Shown here one piece after another: positions 18,807 through 28,356 of a stretch of 54,031 nucleotides of DNA. Both the position numbers and the translations under genes were made by a program. Origin of the DNA: a virus. Numbering within the stretch: position 1 is the first letter of the stretch; every line of letters starts with the position of its first letter. Location of the stretch: IMG/VR virus record IMGVR_UViG_3300021180_000001, positions 1-54,031 of that record. The stretch is one strand, 5' to 3'. The notes below the pieces were generated by a model. It ran no database searches and was not told the origin of the DNA. It was given only the letters and a program-made list of their open reading frames with translations.

Positions 18807-19435
18807 CAATGACTTATAATAGTCTGGTTAATCAACTACTAGATTATTTAAATAGAACTGATGCTGACACTACTGCTGAAGTTCCAAATTTTATTTATCA
18901 GGCAGAGCAAAGAATTTGTCGTGAATCTAAAAATATTGGACTTGAAGTATATGTTACTGGAACTTTTACGGTTAATGTTAATGTTATGGCAAAACCTGGA
19001 CGGTGGAGACGTAACATTACCTTTAATTTTGGTAATGGAATAGGAAATAATACAGCCAATCAAATTGTCTTAAGAAGTTATGAATTTGTTAGAAATTATT
19101 GGCCAGATGCAACTCAATTGGGTCCTCCTAAATTTTATTGTGATTATGGTTATGATCACTTCTTAATGGCTCCTACTCCAGACCAGAATTATCCATTTGA
19201 ATTAGGATATTTAGAGCTTCCAGAACCATTAAGTGTTAATGTTCAAACTAATTTTCTTACTAATAATGCTCCTGATGTATTGTTATATGCGAGTTTATTA
19301 GAAGCTACTCCATTCTTAAAAAATACAGACCTTATTCCGACTTGGGAACGAATGTATGAACGCGGATTAGCAAGTCTTAATTCTCAGGACGATCAACGCG
19401 TTGTGGATAGAGCAACCAATAGAGGTGCTGATTAA
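18803..19435 (+). CDS. Phage adaptor / neck protein
   Basis: The 210-residue protein begins YNSLVNQLLDYLNRTDADTT and continues VPNFIYQAEQRICRE, the typical opening of phage adaptor proteins (DUF6682-like). It then has a beta-rich centre and a helical end WERMYERGLASL. Such proteins join the portal or neck to the tail in podoviruses. It is coupled on both sides by overlapping start and stop codons. Confidence 0.7.
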   Translation: MTMTYNSLVNQLLDYLNRTDADTTAEVPNFIYQAEQRICRESKNIGLEVYVTGTFTVNVNVMAKPGRWRRNITFNFGNGIGNNTANQIVLRSYEFVRNYWPDATQLGPPKFYCDYGYDHFLMAPTPDQNYPFELGYLELPEPLSVNVQTNFLTNNAPDVLLYASLLEATPFLKNTDLIPTWERMYERGLASLNSQDDQRVVDRATNRGAD

Positions 19436-20934
19436 TGCCTCGAGGACAGTTATTTCCATTAGTTACTCAACCTGGCATTAAAAGAGATGGAACTCAATTT
19501 TTAGGTAAATGGTACATTGATGGTCAATGGGTAAGATTTTATCGAGGACGTGCTCGTAAAATAGGTGGCTATAAGCAAATTATTGGAGGTCTTCCTAATA
19601 TTCCAAGAGGAGTCTTTGTCACTCCTAGCACCCCTAATTTTGATGTTTATATAGGAGACCAAAATACTCTAAATTTTTTCCAAATGGATCAAAATGGTAA
19701 TGCAATTAGTGGACTAAATAATATAACGCCAGCTGGTTTTAATCCAGATGCCGATAATCTATGGCAATTTGATGAGATGTTTTCAACAGTCAGTAATGAA
19801 AGCATATTAATTGCCCATGCGGCGCCTAATGCTTCTTTTATTGGCAGCACCGTAGAAAGACCTGTTTACTATGGCCCTATTGATATGAATACTCCATTAA
19901 TTTCTACAGGGCAGGATGTATCAGGTGGCATAGTTGTTTTACATCCTTATCTTTTTATGTTTGGGAATTCAGGGGATGTTCGTTGGTCTGCGGCTAATGA
20001 TCCAACAACTATTTTAGGAACTGCCAGAATAGCTTCCGAAAAGATTGTTTATGGAAGTTCAACAAGAGGTGGCAATTCTTCTCCTGCTGGACTTTTATGG
20101 ACATTAACCAGTCTTATTAAAGTTACTCAAGTCGGGACAACCGATATTTTATTCAAATTTGATACCGTAACAGACCAAAGCTCTATACTTAGTAGTAGGT
20201 CAGTAATTGAGTATGATGGTCTTTATTTTTGGGCAGGAATTGACCGATTTTTAGTCTATAACGGTGTTGTTCAAGAAGTTCCAAATCAGATGAATTTAAA
20301 CTATTTCTTTTTGAATCTAAATTATCAACAACGTCAAAAAGTATGGGCAACTAAAGTTCCTCAATATGGTGAAATCTGGTGGTTTTTTCCATTAGGAAAT
20401 AGCGTTGAATGTAATCATGCCATTATCTATAACAAACGTGAAAATACATGGTATGACACCTCTATTACTCGTGGCTCTGGTTATTTTGAACAGGTATTTG
20501 CAGATCCCATTTGGGCAGATACTTCCTTGATTAATGGCAATTATACTCTATGGCAGCATGAATCTGGTGTAGACCAAAGAATTGGCAATAATCTAACTGC
20601 TATAGATTCTTTTTTTGAAACAGGAGATTTAGCTTTTGTCGCATTGGGCCCTACTGGTAGTTGGACTGGCGATGAAATATGGATTGATTTATATCGTCTA
20701 GAACCTGATTTTATTCAGGCTGGAGCCATGAGTCTTGTTATAAACGGAAGAGAATATGCTCGTTCTCTTGTCCAATCATCTATTCCTTATCCTTTCGATC
20801 CAGCTACCACTAAAATTGACTTACGCGAGCAACGTAGAGAAATGACTTTACGCTTTGAAAGCAATGTTGTTGGAGGATTTTATGAATTGGGAGAGACATT
20901 ACTGTACTTTAGAACAGGAGATGTCAGAGCATGA
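19435..20934 (+). CDS. Packaged-DNA stabilisation protein, gp10-like
   Basis: The 499-residue protein shows repeated beta blades (GKWYIDGQWVRFYRGRARKI, FDVYIGDQN, RWSAANDPTT, YDGLYFWAGIDRFLVYNG, YNKRENTWYDT). This is typical of the P22 gp10-type tail-hub protein that plugs the filled head. Its ATG overlaps the upstream TAA. Position directly after the adaptor supports the call. Confidence 0.75.
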   Translation: MPRGQLFPLVTQPGIKRDGTQFLGKWYIDGQWVRFYRGRARKIGGYKQIIGGLPNIPRGVFVTPSTPNFDVYIGDQNTLNFFQMDQNGNAISGLNNITPAGFNPDADNLWQFDEMFSTVSNESILIAHAAPNASFIGSTVERPVYYGPIDMNTPLISTGQDVSGGIVVLHPYLFMFGNSGDVRWSAANDPTTILGTARIASEKIVYGSSTRGGNSSPAGLLWTLTSLIKVTQVGTTDILFKFDTVTDQSSILSSRSVIEYDGLYFWAGIDRFLVYNGVVQEVPNQMNLNYFFLNLNYQQRQKVWATKVPQYGEIWWFFPLGNSVECNHAIIYNKRENTWYDTSITRGSGYFEQVFADPIWADTSLINGNYTLWQHESGVDQRIGNNLTAIDSFFETGDLAFVALGPTGSWTGDEIWIDLYRLEPDFIQAGAMSLVINGREYARSLVQSSIPYPFDPATTKIDLREQRREMTLRFESNVVGGFYELGETLLYFRTGDVRA

Positions 20935-20967
20935 TGATGTGCCACGTGGAACAATATTGCATGGAAA

Positions 20968-21210
20968 ATGGGAAATCAAATCATGATATTACCTGAAAAT
21001 GTGACATTAAGAATGTGGGCAGGTTCTTTAATTATTGATTTTCCCGAAGATGATATTCCAATTTTAATTGATGAAAAGGACTGGAAGGAATGGGGAAATT
21101 TTTTGATTGAATCGACAAGTTTTATTCAAAACAATGCTCCCAGTACAGCTATTTACCAGGATTGGAAGGAATGGGCAAGTGCTGTTTACTTTACCATGAA
21201 TGACCTATGA
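20968..21210 (+). CDS. Small acidic Trp-rich protein
   Basis: The 80-residue protein contains two DWKEW motifs about 31 residues apart. The ribosome-binding site is weak and other starts are possible nearby. It lies between the gp10-like gene and the glycine-rich virion protein. No family recognised. Confidence 0.5.
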   Translation: MGNQIMILPENVTLRMWAGSLIIDFPEDDIPILIDEKDWKEWGNFLIESTSFIQNNAPSTAIYQDWKEWASAVYFTMNDL

Positions 21211-21256
21211 TTAATTTGATGATAAAATAGTTTTATGTTTAGAGTGAGGTATTAAT

Positions 21257-23158
21257 ATGTTTACGAGAAATCAATACGGAATGCCGGCTCCCATGAGTCC
21301 AGCACCAAATTCAACTTGGCCTCCATTGTTTCCTAATATGACTACTCCCCAAGTAACACCTGGAGGTGGTTTTCCAAACTACAATCAGGCTCAAGCTCAA
21401 TTTGCAGGGGGAGGCAGAGTATCTCATGGGCATCATGCAAAAACCCTTCGAGATTTAGCAGATTTACTAGAAATGTCGGGGGAAGGTCGAGATACGATTT
21501 TAGCTCATATTAATCCTGAAGAAGCTGAAGAGTTATCAGAAACACATGGTGGAGATATTAATCCTTATACAGGACTGCCACAGTTTGGGTTTTGGGATGA
21601 TATAGGTAGAGGATTGGCTCAGCGAGGATTAGGCGCTCTAGATACAGGTATTCAGGCTGGTTTTAGACGTGGATTGCCTATGCTTGGAAAAGGGGCTGGA
21701 ACTTTATTAGGTGGTGCAATTGCAGCTCCTACTGGTATGACATCAGTTCCAAGAACATTAGGCTCATTAGGTGAAGGTGCCGGTAGAAGTGCTGGGGAAG
21801 CTTTGAGTGGTTGGTATGGAGGCACAGGTGGATTAAGAGGATTAGTAACACCCCATTTAGATGTTATGGCTCAGGCGGGAGGTCCTAATAGACAAACTCT
21901 AGGGACATTCGGTCAAGGTATTAAAAGAGATGTTAGAGCTGGAATAGGTGGTCTTGGTCAAAGAGGTCTTGGTGCTGCTGATACGAGAATTGGTTCTCTT
22001 ATTCCTAGGGCAGCTTCATCTTTGGGTTCAAGAATTGGTAGTTATTTTGGTGGTAGAGGTTCTGAAGTTGGACGAAATGTAGGCAGTCAATTAGGTGAAT
22101 ATGCCGGAAAACAATTTGGGGAAAGAGGCGGACTAAGTTCAACTTTTGGTCCTAAAATTGGAACTCATTTTGGATTAAACCCTATGACTGGTAGTGGTCC
22201 AGGAGAGCCAATACTTGGTGAAGAAATGCAACAGCAAGTTCCTGCTATGGCAAGAGGAGGGCGTGTTACACATTACCCTTTTACTGATGCGTCTCATCCA
22301 TTTAATGAAGAAGCTGAAATGTTGAGACGCCATGGTCAAGACGAAGATATGATTCTTGCTCATATTAATCCTGAAGAAGCAATGGAGTTAGATGAAGAGT
22401 ATGGAAGTGATATTAATCCGGAAACAGGATTACCACAGTTTGGGTTCTTAAAGAAGTTAGAGAAAGGATTAAGGCCATTATTAAAAATGGCTATCCCTGC
22501 TGCTGTTGGTATGGGGACTGGTATGTTTTTGCCCAATATTTTTGGTAATGTTGGGAAACAACAATCAAGAGATGTTGCTTATGAAGATTTTTTGAAACAA
22601 CAACAAAAGGAAAAAAATCCGGAACCTGGATTTTTAGATAAGTTAGCACAAGAATTTGGAGGTTATGGAAATCTTGGGTTATTAGGAGTATCTGGTCTTG
22701 GTGCTCTAATGAGACGAGAAAGGATACCACATGAACCTTCTTTTGCAGAAATGGTTGAGGCTAATAAACCTAAATGGGGTCCTGAGCATCAATATAAAAA
22801 GGCAAAACCTTTTAAATTAACAAGAAAGGAACTTAGAAAAGGCTATAAGGCCGGATATGAGCCAGAAGAGGAATTCTTTGAAGGCTTTAATCCAGAAGTT
22901 GAATATTATGCAGACGGTGGATATTTAGAAGGTGGCTCAGGCGGTCAAGACGATAATATTGATGCTAAATTATCACCTGGTGAATATGTAATGGATGCAA
23001 CTACTGTTTCTTTGTTAGGAGATGGAAATAATAAGGCAGGCGCTAAAAAGTTTGATTTATTCAGGAAGGAACTTAGGTCCCATAAAGGCGTCAATAAGTT
23101 TTTACCGCCTAAGTCTAGGCCAATTGGGTCATATTTGAAAATGGGAGGTAGAATATAA
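21257..23158 (+). CDS. Glycine-rich internal/tape-like virion protein
   Basis: The 633-residue protein carries a duplicated motif ILAHINPEEA followed by DINPxTGLPQFGF (near residues 75-115 and 366-400). This motif is familiar from large virion proteins of environmental podoviruses. The Gly/Arg-rich middle (120-310) could contact DNA or membrane. The C-terminus has DDNIDAKLSPGEYVMDA, LLGDG and AGAKKFD, another widespread phage motif. It probably belongs to the ejection or tail-tube machinery. The motif is recognised; the function is inferred. Confidence 0.6.
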   Translation: MFTRNQYGMPAPMSPAPNSTWPPLFPNMTTPQVTPGGGFPNYNQAQAQFAGGGRVSHGHHAKTLRDLADLLEMSGEGRDTILAHINPEEAEELSETHGGDINPYTGLPQFGFWDDIGRGLAQRGLGALDTGIQAGFRRGLPMLGKGAGTLLGGAIAAPTGMTSVPRTLGSLGEGAGRSAGEALSGWYGGTGGLRGLVTPHLDVMAQAGGPNRQTLGTFGQGIKRDVRAGIGGLGQRGLGAADTRIGSLIPRAASSLGSRIGSYFGGRGSEVGRNVGSQLGEYAGKQFGERGGLSSTFGPKIGTHFGLNPMTGSGPGEPILGEEMQQQVPAMARGGRVTHYPFTDASHPFNEEAEMLRRHGQDEDMILAHINPEEAMELDEEYGSDINPETGLPQFGFLKKLEKGLRPLLKMAIPAAVGMGTGMFLPNIFGNVGKQQSRDVAYEDFLKQQQKEKNPEPGFLDKLAQEFGGYGNLGLLGVSGLGALMRRERIPHEPSFAEMVEANKPKWGPEHQYKKAKPFKLTRKELRKGYKAGYEPEEEFFEGFNPEVEYYADGGYLEGGSGGQDDNIDAKLSPGEYVMDATTVSLLGDGNNKAGAKKFDLFRKELRSHKGVNKFLPPKSRPIGSYLKMGGRI

Positions 23159-24051
23159 TGCCTTTAACAAGTGCTACTGAGTTTGCAGCCTTACCTCCAT
23201 GGCTTCAAGGAATTGTTCAGGAATTAGCTTCTAGATCAGAAGCTTTATCTAAGAGGCCTTATGAGAAGTATCCTTTAGAACGTTTAGCACCTCTCCCAGA
23301 AGATATTCTTCAAGCTCAGGCGCTTGGCAGAAGGTTAGGAGTTTCTCTTCCGAACATAGAAGCTTCGGAAGCTTTGACAAGAGGTGCTGCTCAAAATTTC
23401 CCTTCACAGGTTGAGACATATCTTGGTGCGGGTGCTCCTTTTCAGCAAAGAGTTCTAAATAGAATTGCAGAAGAAGGTGGTCGTGCCATGAACGAACAGA
23501 TAATGCCAGCCTTAGAAGCTACTTTTGTAGGTCTTGGTCAACATGGGTCTTCTAGGCACAGAGATTTAGCACAAAGAGCGGCAAGAGATTTACAAAATGA
23601 GATATCTGCAAGGCAAGCTGATGTTTTACTCAAAGGATATCAACAAGCAGGGCAATTATTTAATGCAGACCAATTAAGAGCTCTAGAAGCAGCTCGAGAA
23701 ATGTCTGGGCTTGGAACTCAGAGACAGGGCTCTCAATTAGCAGATATTGAAGCTTTAACTCAACAAGGTCGATATCAACAGCAACAGGAACAAGCATCTA
23801 GAGATGTTGCTTATGAAGATTTTTTAAGACGACAACAACATCCTCCTCAACTTCTTGCAGAGCATGCAGCTACTATTCATGGATTGCCTACGCCTATGCA
23901 AACAACATCATTTTCACAAACACCCGGAGCTCCACAAACAAATGTTATTGGTAATTTAGGTAGTTTGGCGGGTCAAATATTGAGTTCTAGGTTAGCATCA
24001 ACTGGTAGGAAAAGAGGTGGAAGTATTAGAAGACGTTATAGGAATTTTTAA
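23158..24051 (+). CDS. Internal virion protein, helical
   Basis: The 297-residue protein overlaps its neighbour by one base (TAATG). The middle (about 90-210) is helical with AEEGGRAMNEQIMPALEATF and GQHGSSRHRDLAQRAARDL, a pattern seen in minor structural or ejection proteins of podoviruses. The C-terminus is basic (GRKRGGSIRRRYRNF). RDVAYEDFLRRQQ near the C-terminus also occurs as RDVAYEDFLKQQQ in the preceding protein, a short shared element. Confidence 0.55.
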   Translation: MPLTSATEFAALPPWLQGIVQELASRSEALSKRPYEKYPLERLAPLPEDILQAQALGRRLGVSLPNIEASEALTRGAAQNFPSQVETYLGAGAPFQQRVLNRIAEEGGRAMNEQIMPALEATFVGLGQHGSSRHRDLAQRAARDLQNEISARQADVLLKGYQQAGQLFNADQLRALEAAREMSGLGTQRQGSQLADIEALTQQGRYQQQQEQASRDVAYEDFLRRQQHPPQLLAEHAATIHGLPTPMQTTSFSQTPGAPQTNVIGNLGSLAGQILSSRLASTGRKRGGSIRRRYRNF

Positions 24052-24881
24052 TGTTTCGTTATAAATTATTTCCTAATTCTCCAATTTATTTTAATGCGCT
24101 TCCTCCTGCACAATATTTTGGACCACAGGTTCCCTTCGTTAGAAATCCAGATGGAACTTATGAGCCTGCTCCAAAGCCTGAGCCTGTTTATCATCATCCA
24201 GCTCCAGCCCCGGCTCCTGCTCCACCTGTTCATATTCCGGCTCAGGATCCTGCTCCTGCTATTGTAGCAGCTCAGCCTCCAAGAACAGAAAATATTCCTC
24301 CAAGAAGCGGTAGAATACAGCCATTTATTAATCAAGTTATTGAATTAAGAAATAAGAGGAATAGAGAAAGTGCACATAAGTTTCCGCACGCACATCCATT
24401 AGATTTTACCAGTGCATTTAATTCAGCTTTACAAAGTGGTGTCATTACTGCTGAAGATGCGCCATTTATTATTGAAGATTTATATAATCAGGGATTGGTT
24501 AATTTTGGACTTCCTCAGACAGAATATCTTATGACAAAATATAAGAGAGCTCCTGGAGCTAGAAATGCTGTTCCTGAATTGGCTGCTAATCCTATGGCTG
24601 AAGCACAAAGACCAGTACCGGGAGCGCAAATGCAGCGACTAGCATCTCGCGAAATGAGACCGGCAGCGCCTATTCTTAATATTATTCAACAACAAGGTAA
24701 TGTGGATAGAAATATTATTCCACCTTATATTAGAGCATTGAGACAAGCTGCTGAAAATCCACCGATTGCAACTCAATATGTGAATAGAGGTCCAAATAGA
24801 AGAGAAAGAATGCAGCGTGTTATGCAACATTTAGATCCTACTGCTTATGCAGGAGAAATACCAGAGGAGGATGAAGAATGA
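24051..24881 (+). CDS. Proline-rich virion protein
   Basis: The 276-residue protein has a Pro/Ala-rich linker at about residues 40-85 (AP and PAP repeats), then basic helical segments. It sits in a chain of overlapping genes (TAATG upstream, ATGA downstream) with the internal proteins, so it is probably packaged or used in tail assembly. No family recognised. Confidence 0.5.
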   Translation: MFRYKLFPNSPIYFNALPPAQYFGPQVPFVRNPDGTYEPAPKPEPVYHHPAPAPAPAPPVHIPAQDPAPAIVAAQPPRTENIPPRSGRIQPFINQVIELRNKRNRESAHKFPHAHPLDFTSAFNSALQSGVITAEDAPFIIEDLYNQGLVNFGLPQTEYLMTKYKRAPGARNAVPELAANPMAEAQRPVPGAQMQRLASREMRPAAPILNIIQQQGNVDRNIIPPYIRALRQAAENPPIATQYVNRGPNRRERMQRVMQHLDPTAYAGEIPEEDEE

Positions 24882-26098
24882 ATCCAGCTTTAATGGAAAT
24901 AGCAATGGCAAAACAACAGCAGCAACAGAATCAACCTCAGCAGAATATTAGTCCGATTGATTCTGGTGCGATGGCAGGAATGGAAGCCACAAAGAGATCT
25001 CTAGAAATGGATGAAGTTCAGAGGAAAAGAGCCTTAGGAAGAGCTATGTCCAGCTTTTTTACAAATCTTTCTAAACCAGGATATGGGCCTGGATTCTCGG
25101 GTGCTTTATCAGCAATGAATGCCTCATTTGAGCCAGGTTTAAGAACTTATCAAGATGAAGAAGAAAGAGCTATGCGCCTAAATGCAGCGGCACTTCAAAG
25201 GCAAGACACTCTTAGGAGAGAACAAGAGCAAGCATCGCATCTACAACAAAGACAACAAGAAGAAGCATTATATCGACAACAAAGAGAACAAGAAATGCAA
25301 AGAAGATATAATGAATCTATGGCTTTCAAGAGAAGGCAGCTTGAAGAGATGACTCCTTATCAAAAAGCCCATATTGATATTTTAAAGGGTAAATCAGAGG
25401 CTAAGAAGTCAAATATTAAAGACTTTGTTGATACTGCAACAGGCTCTCTAGATGTTTCTGAATATCCCATAATAGAGACTGTAAATCAGAAGAATATGTA
25501 TGCTAAAGACTTTAAATCTTGGAGTGAAGTTTCTAGAGATTTAGAGAGTATCAATAAAGATGTAGAAGAATTAAAAGAAATATCTCAAGGAAATTTATTT
25601 TCACCACTTGGGTCTGTTGCGGGTGAGGCTCCAAATATTGCAAAAGATTACTTAGCTAGATTAGGAACTGCTATTAGTCCAAGTAGTCCATCTGTCAAAA
25701 GGTTAAATAAAGAATCTATTGTCAGAAATAGATTAGTCTCTAAAATTTCTCAAATTGAACCTCTTTTGGAAAGGAGTTCAAAAGGTGGTGCTCCAGATGC
25801 TCAGCTTCTGAAGAGATTTCATGAATTGAAGGTTTATTTAGGCTCTAATCAGCCTATTAATGTTGTAGAGGATAAACTTAGAGAATTACTCAGGAAATCC
25901 CATGAAAATAAAGAAACTGCCCATTTGAGTCTTAAGTCAGGAAGACAAATTGACTTTTTACCTACCGAAGAAACTGCGAAAGAATCTCCGGATGAGCAGT
26001 CCTTAATTGGGAATGTTAGAAGTCAATATCCTGAATTTAAAAAGTTCACAGATGAACAGGTTTTAGAATGGGCATTGAGAAATAAAGGAAATAAATAA
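24878..26098 (+). CDS. Internal virion protein, coiled coil
   Basis: The 406-residue protein has a Gln-rich N-terminus (residues 9-24) and a long Gln/Glu/Arg coiled coil (about 90-165), then a helical domain. The ATG overlaps the upstream TGA. Composition and position suggest an ejection-complex protein, as with P22 gp7/gp20-type proteins, but I see no sequence signature. Confidence 0.5.
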   Translation: MNPALMEIAMAKQQQQQNQPQQNISPIDSGAMAGMEATKRSLEMDEVQRKRALGRAMSSFFTNLSKPGYGPGFSGALSAMNASFEPGLRTYQDEEERAMRLNAAALQRQDTLRREQEQASHLQQRQQEEALYRQQREQEMQRRYNESMAFKRRQLEEMTPYQKAHIDILKGKSEAKKSNIKDFVDTATGSLDVSEYPIIETVNQKNMYAKDFKSWSEVSRDLESINKDVEELKEISQGNLFSPLGSVAGEAPNIAKDYLARLGTAISPSSPSVKRLNKESIVRNRLVSKISQIEPLLERSSKGGAPDAQLLKRFHELKVYLGSNQPINVVEDKLRELLRKSHENKETAHLSLKSGRQIDFLPTEETAKESPDEQSLIGNVRSQYPEFKKFTDEQVLEWALRNKGNK

Positions 26099-28353
26099 TG
26101 CACTATTTAGACGAAATGGATGAGATTGCTCAAAGAAAGGCTGGACAAACATCTGTTCCCGAATTTATTCCATCTTATCTCGAAGAAATGGATAAAATTG
26201 CTGCTAGTAAGCAGCCTATAGTTGATGAATTAGAAAATCCGGAAGAGTATACCTATACAGAGCGCGGCTTACAAGCATTGAGAGGAGCTGGAAAAACATA
26301 TGGAAGCCTTGCTGATGTTGCATCCCGGGGAATTTCAGCAGGTATGGAATTAACTAAAGGATTAGGAAAAAAGTTATTGGCAGAAAGACCAGAAGAGTTA
26401 GTTCAGAAAGAAAGAGGAATAGCAGAAGCTCAAGAACTATTTGCACATCCGACTTATGGAGAAACTATTCCTAGGGCAGTTGAAAAATTAGCTGGAAGAG
26501 AGTTAGAGCCAAAAGAAGGAGATATTATTGGAAAAATTTTAACTACAGCAGGAGAACTTGGAGCGCCTTTACCTATTCCTGGAGGAGCGCTCCTTAAGCC
26601 AGGTCTTAAAGGTTTAGCTATAAAAGCAGGCCGTGAAGTAGCAACGGCTGGAGGTGCTGCTGCAGCTCTTCATTTAACTCCTGAATTAGCTGAAGAAGGA
26701 ACAGTAGGAAGAGTAGGCGAAGATATCGTTAAAATAATGCTTGGTGGTCATTTAGGTAGTAAATTAGGTACAAAAGCTTCTAAAATTGCTAAAGATGTTG
26801 GGAATTTAGCTTCCCAAGGACGTTATAAAGATATTCTTATGAAACCAGTTGAAGCAATTACTGAAATCCCTATCAAAGGAGCTGCTAAAATCGCATCTTT
26901 AAAGGCAACTCCTAATGTAGAAACTCTTAATTTAGCTAAAAAACATGGAGTAGAAGTTCCATTCAATGTAGGAATGGGTAGTACTCCTTTAAATTTTATG
27001 AAGAATAATTTTTTGAAATCTATGTTTGTGTCAGATGCCTATAAAAAAGTCTTACGAGATGCAGATACCTCTATGATTAATAAAGTAAAGGAGTCTATCG
27101 ATACTTTAGGAACTTCAACTTTAAAGCCAAATGAAGCATCAGCAGAATATAGACATTTTTTAAAAGAAGATGAAAAAAGACTTATGAAGGAATCTAACAT
27201 TATTTATGATGAGGCTCAGAAATCTTTAAATCCTACAGATGTCGTTTTACCTAAAAACACCATTAATTCTATTGATTCTATGAAAGAATTATTAATGAGG
27301 GATATTCAATCTCCGGCAACCAAAAGAATCGCTGGTGTTATTGGAAATATTGCTCAATCTTGGGGAATATTACCATCTTCAAAGTCTTTAAAAGAACTTG
27401 AAGATAATCCTAAACTTATTGAAGGAGTATTATCTGCTTTTAAAAAACAACAACAACCTATTTCATTAGAGCGGTTAAATGGTGTTAGAAAAGAGCTTTA
27501 CAATATTATTGATTATGACCCAGGAGTAAGAGGAGTAGAAGCTTATCTTTCGAAATTAACTCGTGATATCACTAAAGACATAGAATCATCTTCCAATCAA
27601 GAATTTGTTTCGAAATGGAAAGAAGCTAATAAATTCTATCGAAATAACATAGCCTCCAGATTTAGAACTGACCTATCTAGGAGCATTATGACAGGTGAAA
27701 TACCTATTGAAGCTTTTAATAAAATGAATTCAGTTGAAAACATTAAAACATTAGAGAAAATAGCAGGAGAATCTCCAAAAGGAAAAGAGATATTTGATGC
27801 TCTCAAAAAAGCAAAAGTTAAAGAAATTATTGAGAAAACAGCACAACATGGTCTTGAAGAAGGCTCATTACGAACAGCTGCTTTTGCTAATCTTTTTGAA
27901 AAAGGAGAAAAAGGGCAAGAAATATTAAAAGAGCTTTTAGGAAGTACAGAATATAATAAATTAGCTGATATTGCTCATATTGCAAGAGAATTTTCAAAAT
28001 CTGGCTCTGAGCTTTTAAATACAAGCGGCACTGCTTTAGCCTCTGCAGATATTGGGAGAATTGATAAAATGGTTTCTCTTATATTAGGGACTGTATTTGG
28101 AGCTGGAATTGGGGCAGCAACTGGACCAGGCGCATTAATAGGTGCTGCTACAGGAATTGGGACCCCTTATCTTCTTTCTCGTCTTATAGTTAACCCTAAA
28201 TTTGTCAATCAGGCTCGGGCTTATGCCATTGCGCGCCAACAAGGAAAAGACAAATACGCTACAACTTTATTAAATAATCTTATCAAAATTGCTAAAGCAG
28301 AAGCTCCTCATATTGCAAAATATGAAGCCAATCAGATAGCTGAGGAAGAATGA
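26098..28353 (+). CDS. Large internal/ejection protein with C-terminal membrane-active segment
   Basis: The 751-residue protein opens with a duplicated element (HYLDEMDEIA at 2-11 and SYLEEMDKIA at about 28-37). It is mostly helical, and near residues 660-700 has a Gly/Ala-rich hydrophobic segment (ILGTVFGAGIGAATGPGALI) that could insert in a membrane. It ends with a charged helix. This layout fits a podovirus ejection protein that lengthens the short tail through the envelope. No lytic transglycosylase motif was recognised. Confidence 0.55.
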   Translation: MHYLDEMDEIAQRKAGQTSVPEFIPSYLEEMDKIAASKQPIVDELENPEEYTYTERGLQALRGAGKTYGSLADVASRGISAGMELTKGLGKKLLAERPEELVQKERGIAEAQELFAHPTYGETIPRAVEKLAGRELEPKEGDIIGKILTTAGELGAPLPIPGGALLKPGLKGLAIKAGREVATAGGAAAALHLTPELAEEGTVGRVGEDIVKIMLGGHLGSKLGTKASKIAKDVGNLASQGRYKDILMKPVEAITEIPIKGAAKIASLKATPNVETLNLAKKHGVEVPFNVGMGSTPLNFMKNNFLKSMFVSDAYKKVLRDADTSMINKVKESIDTLGTSTLKPNEASAEYRHFLKEDEKRLMKESNIIYDEAQKSLNPTDVVLPKNTINSIDSMKELLMRDIQSPATKRIAGVIGNIAQSWGILPSSKSLKELEDNPKLIEGVLSAFKKQQQPISLERLNGVRKELYNIIDYDPGVRGVEAYLSKLTRDITKDIESSSNQEFVSKWKEANKFYRNNIASRFRTDLSRSIMTGEIPIEAFNKMNSVENIKTLEKIAGESPKGKEIFDALKKAKVKEIIEKTAQHGLEEGSLRTAAFANLFEKGEKGQEILKELLGSTEYNKLADIAHIAREFSKSGSELLNTSGTALASADIGRIDKMVSLILGTVFGAGIGAATGPGALIGAATGIGTPYLLSRLIVNPKFVNQARAYAIARQQGKDKYATTLLNNLIKIAKAEAPHIAKYEANQIAEEE

Positions 28354-28356
28354 TTT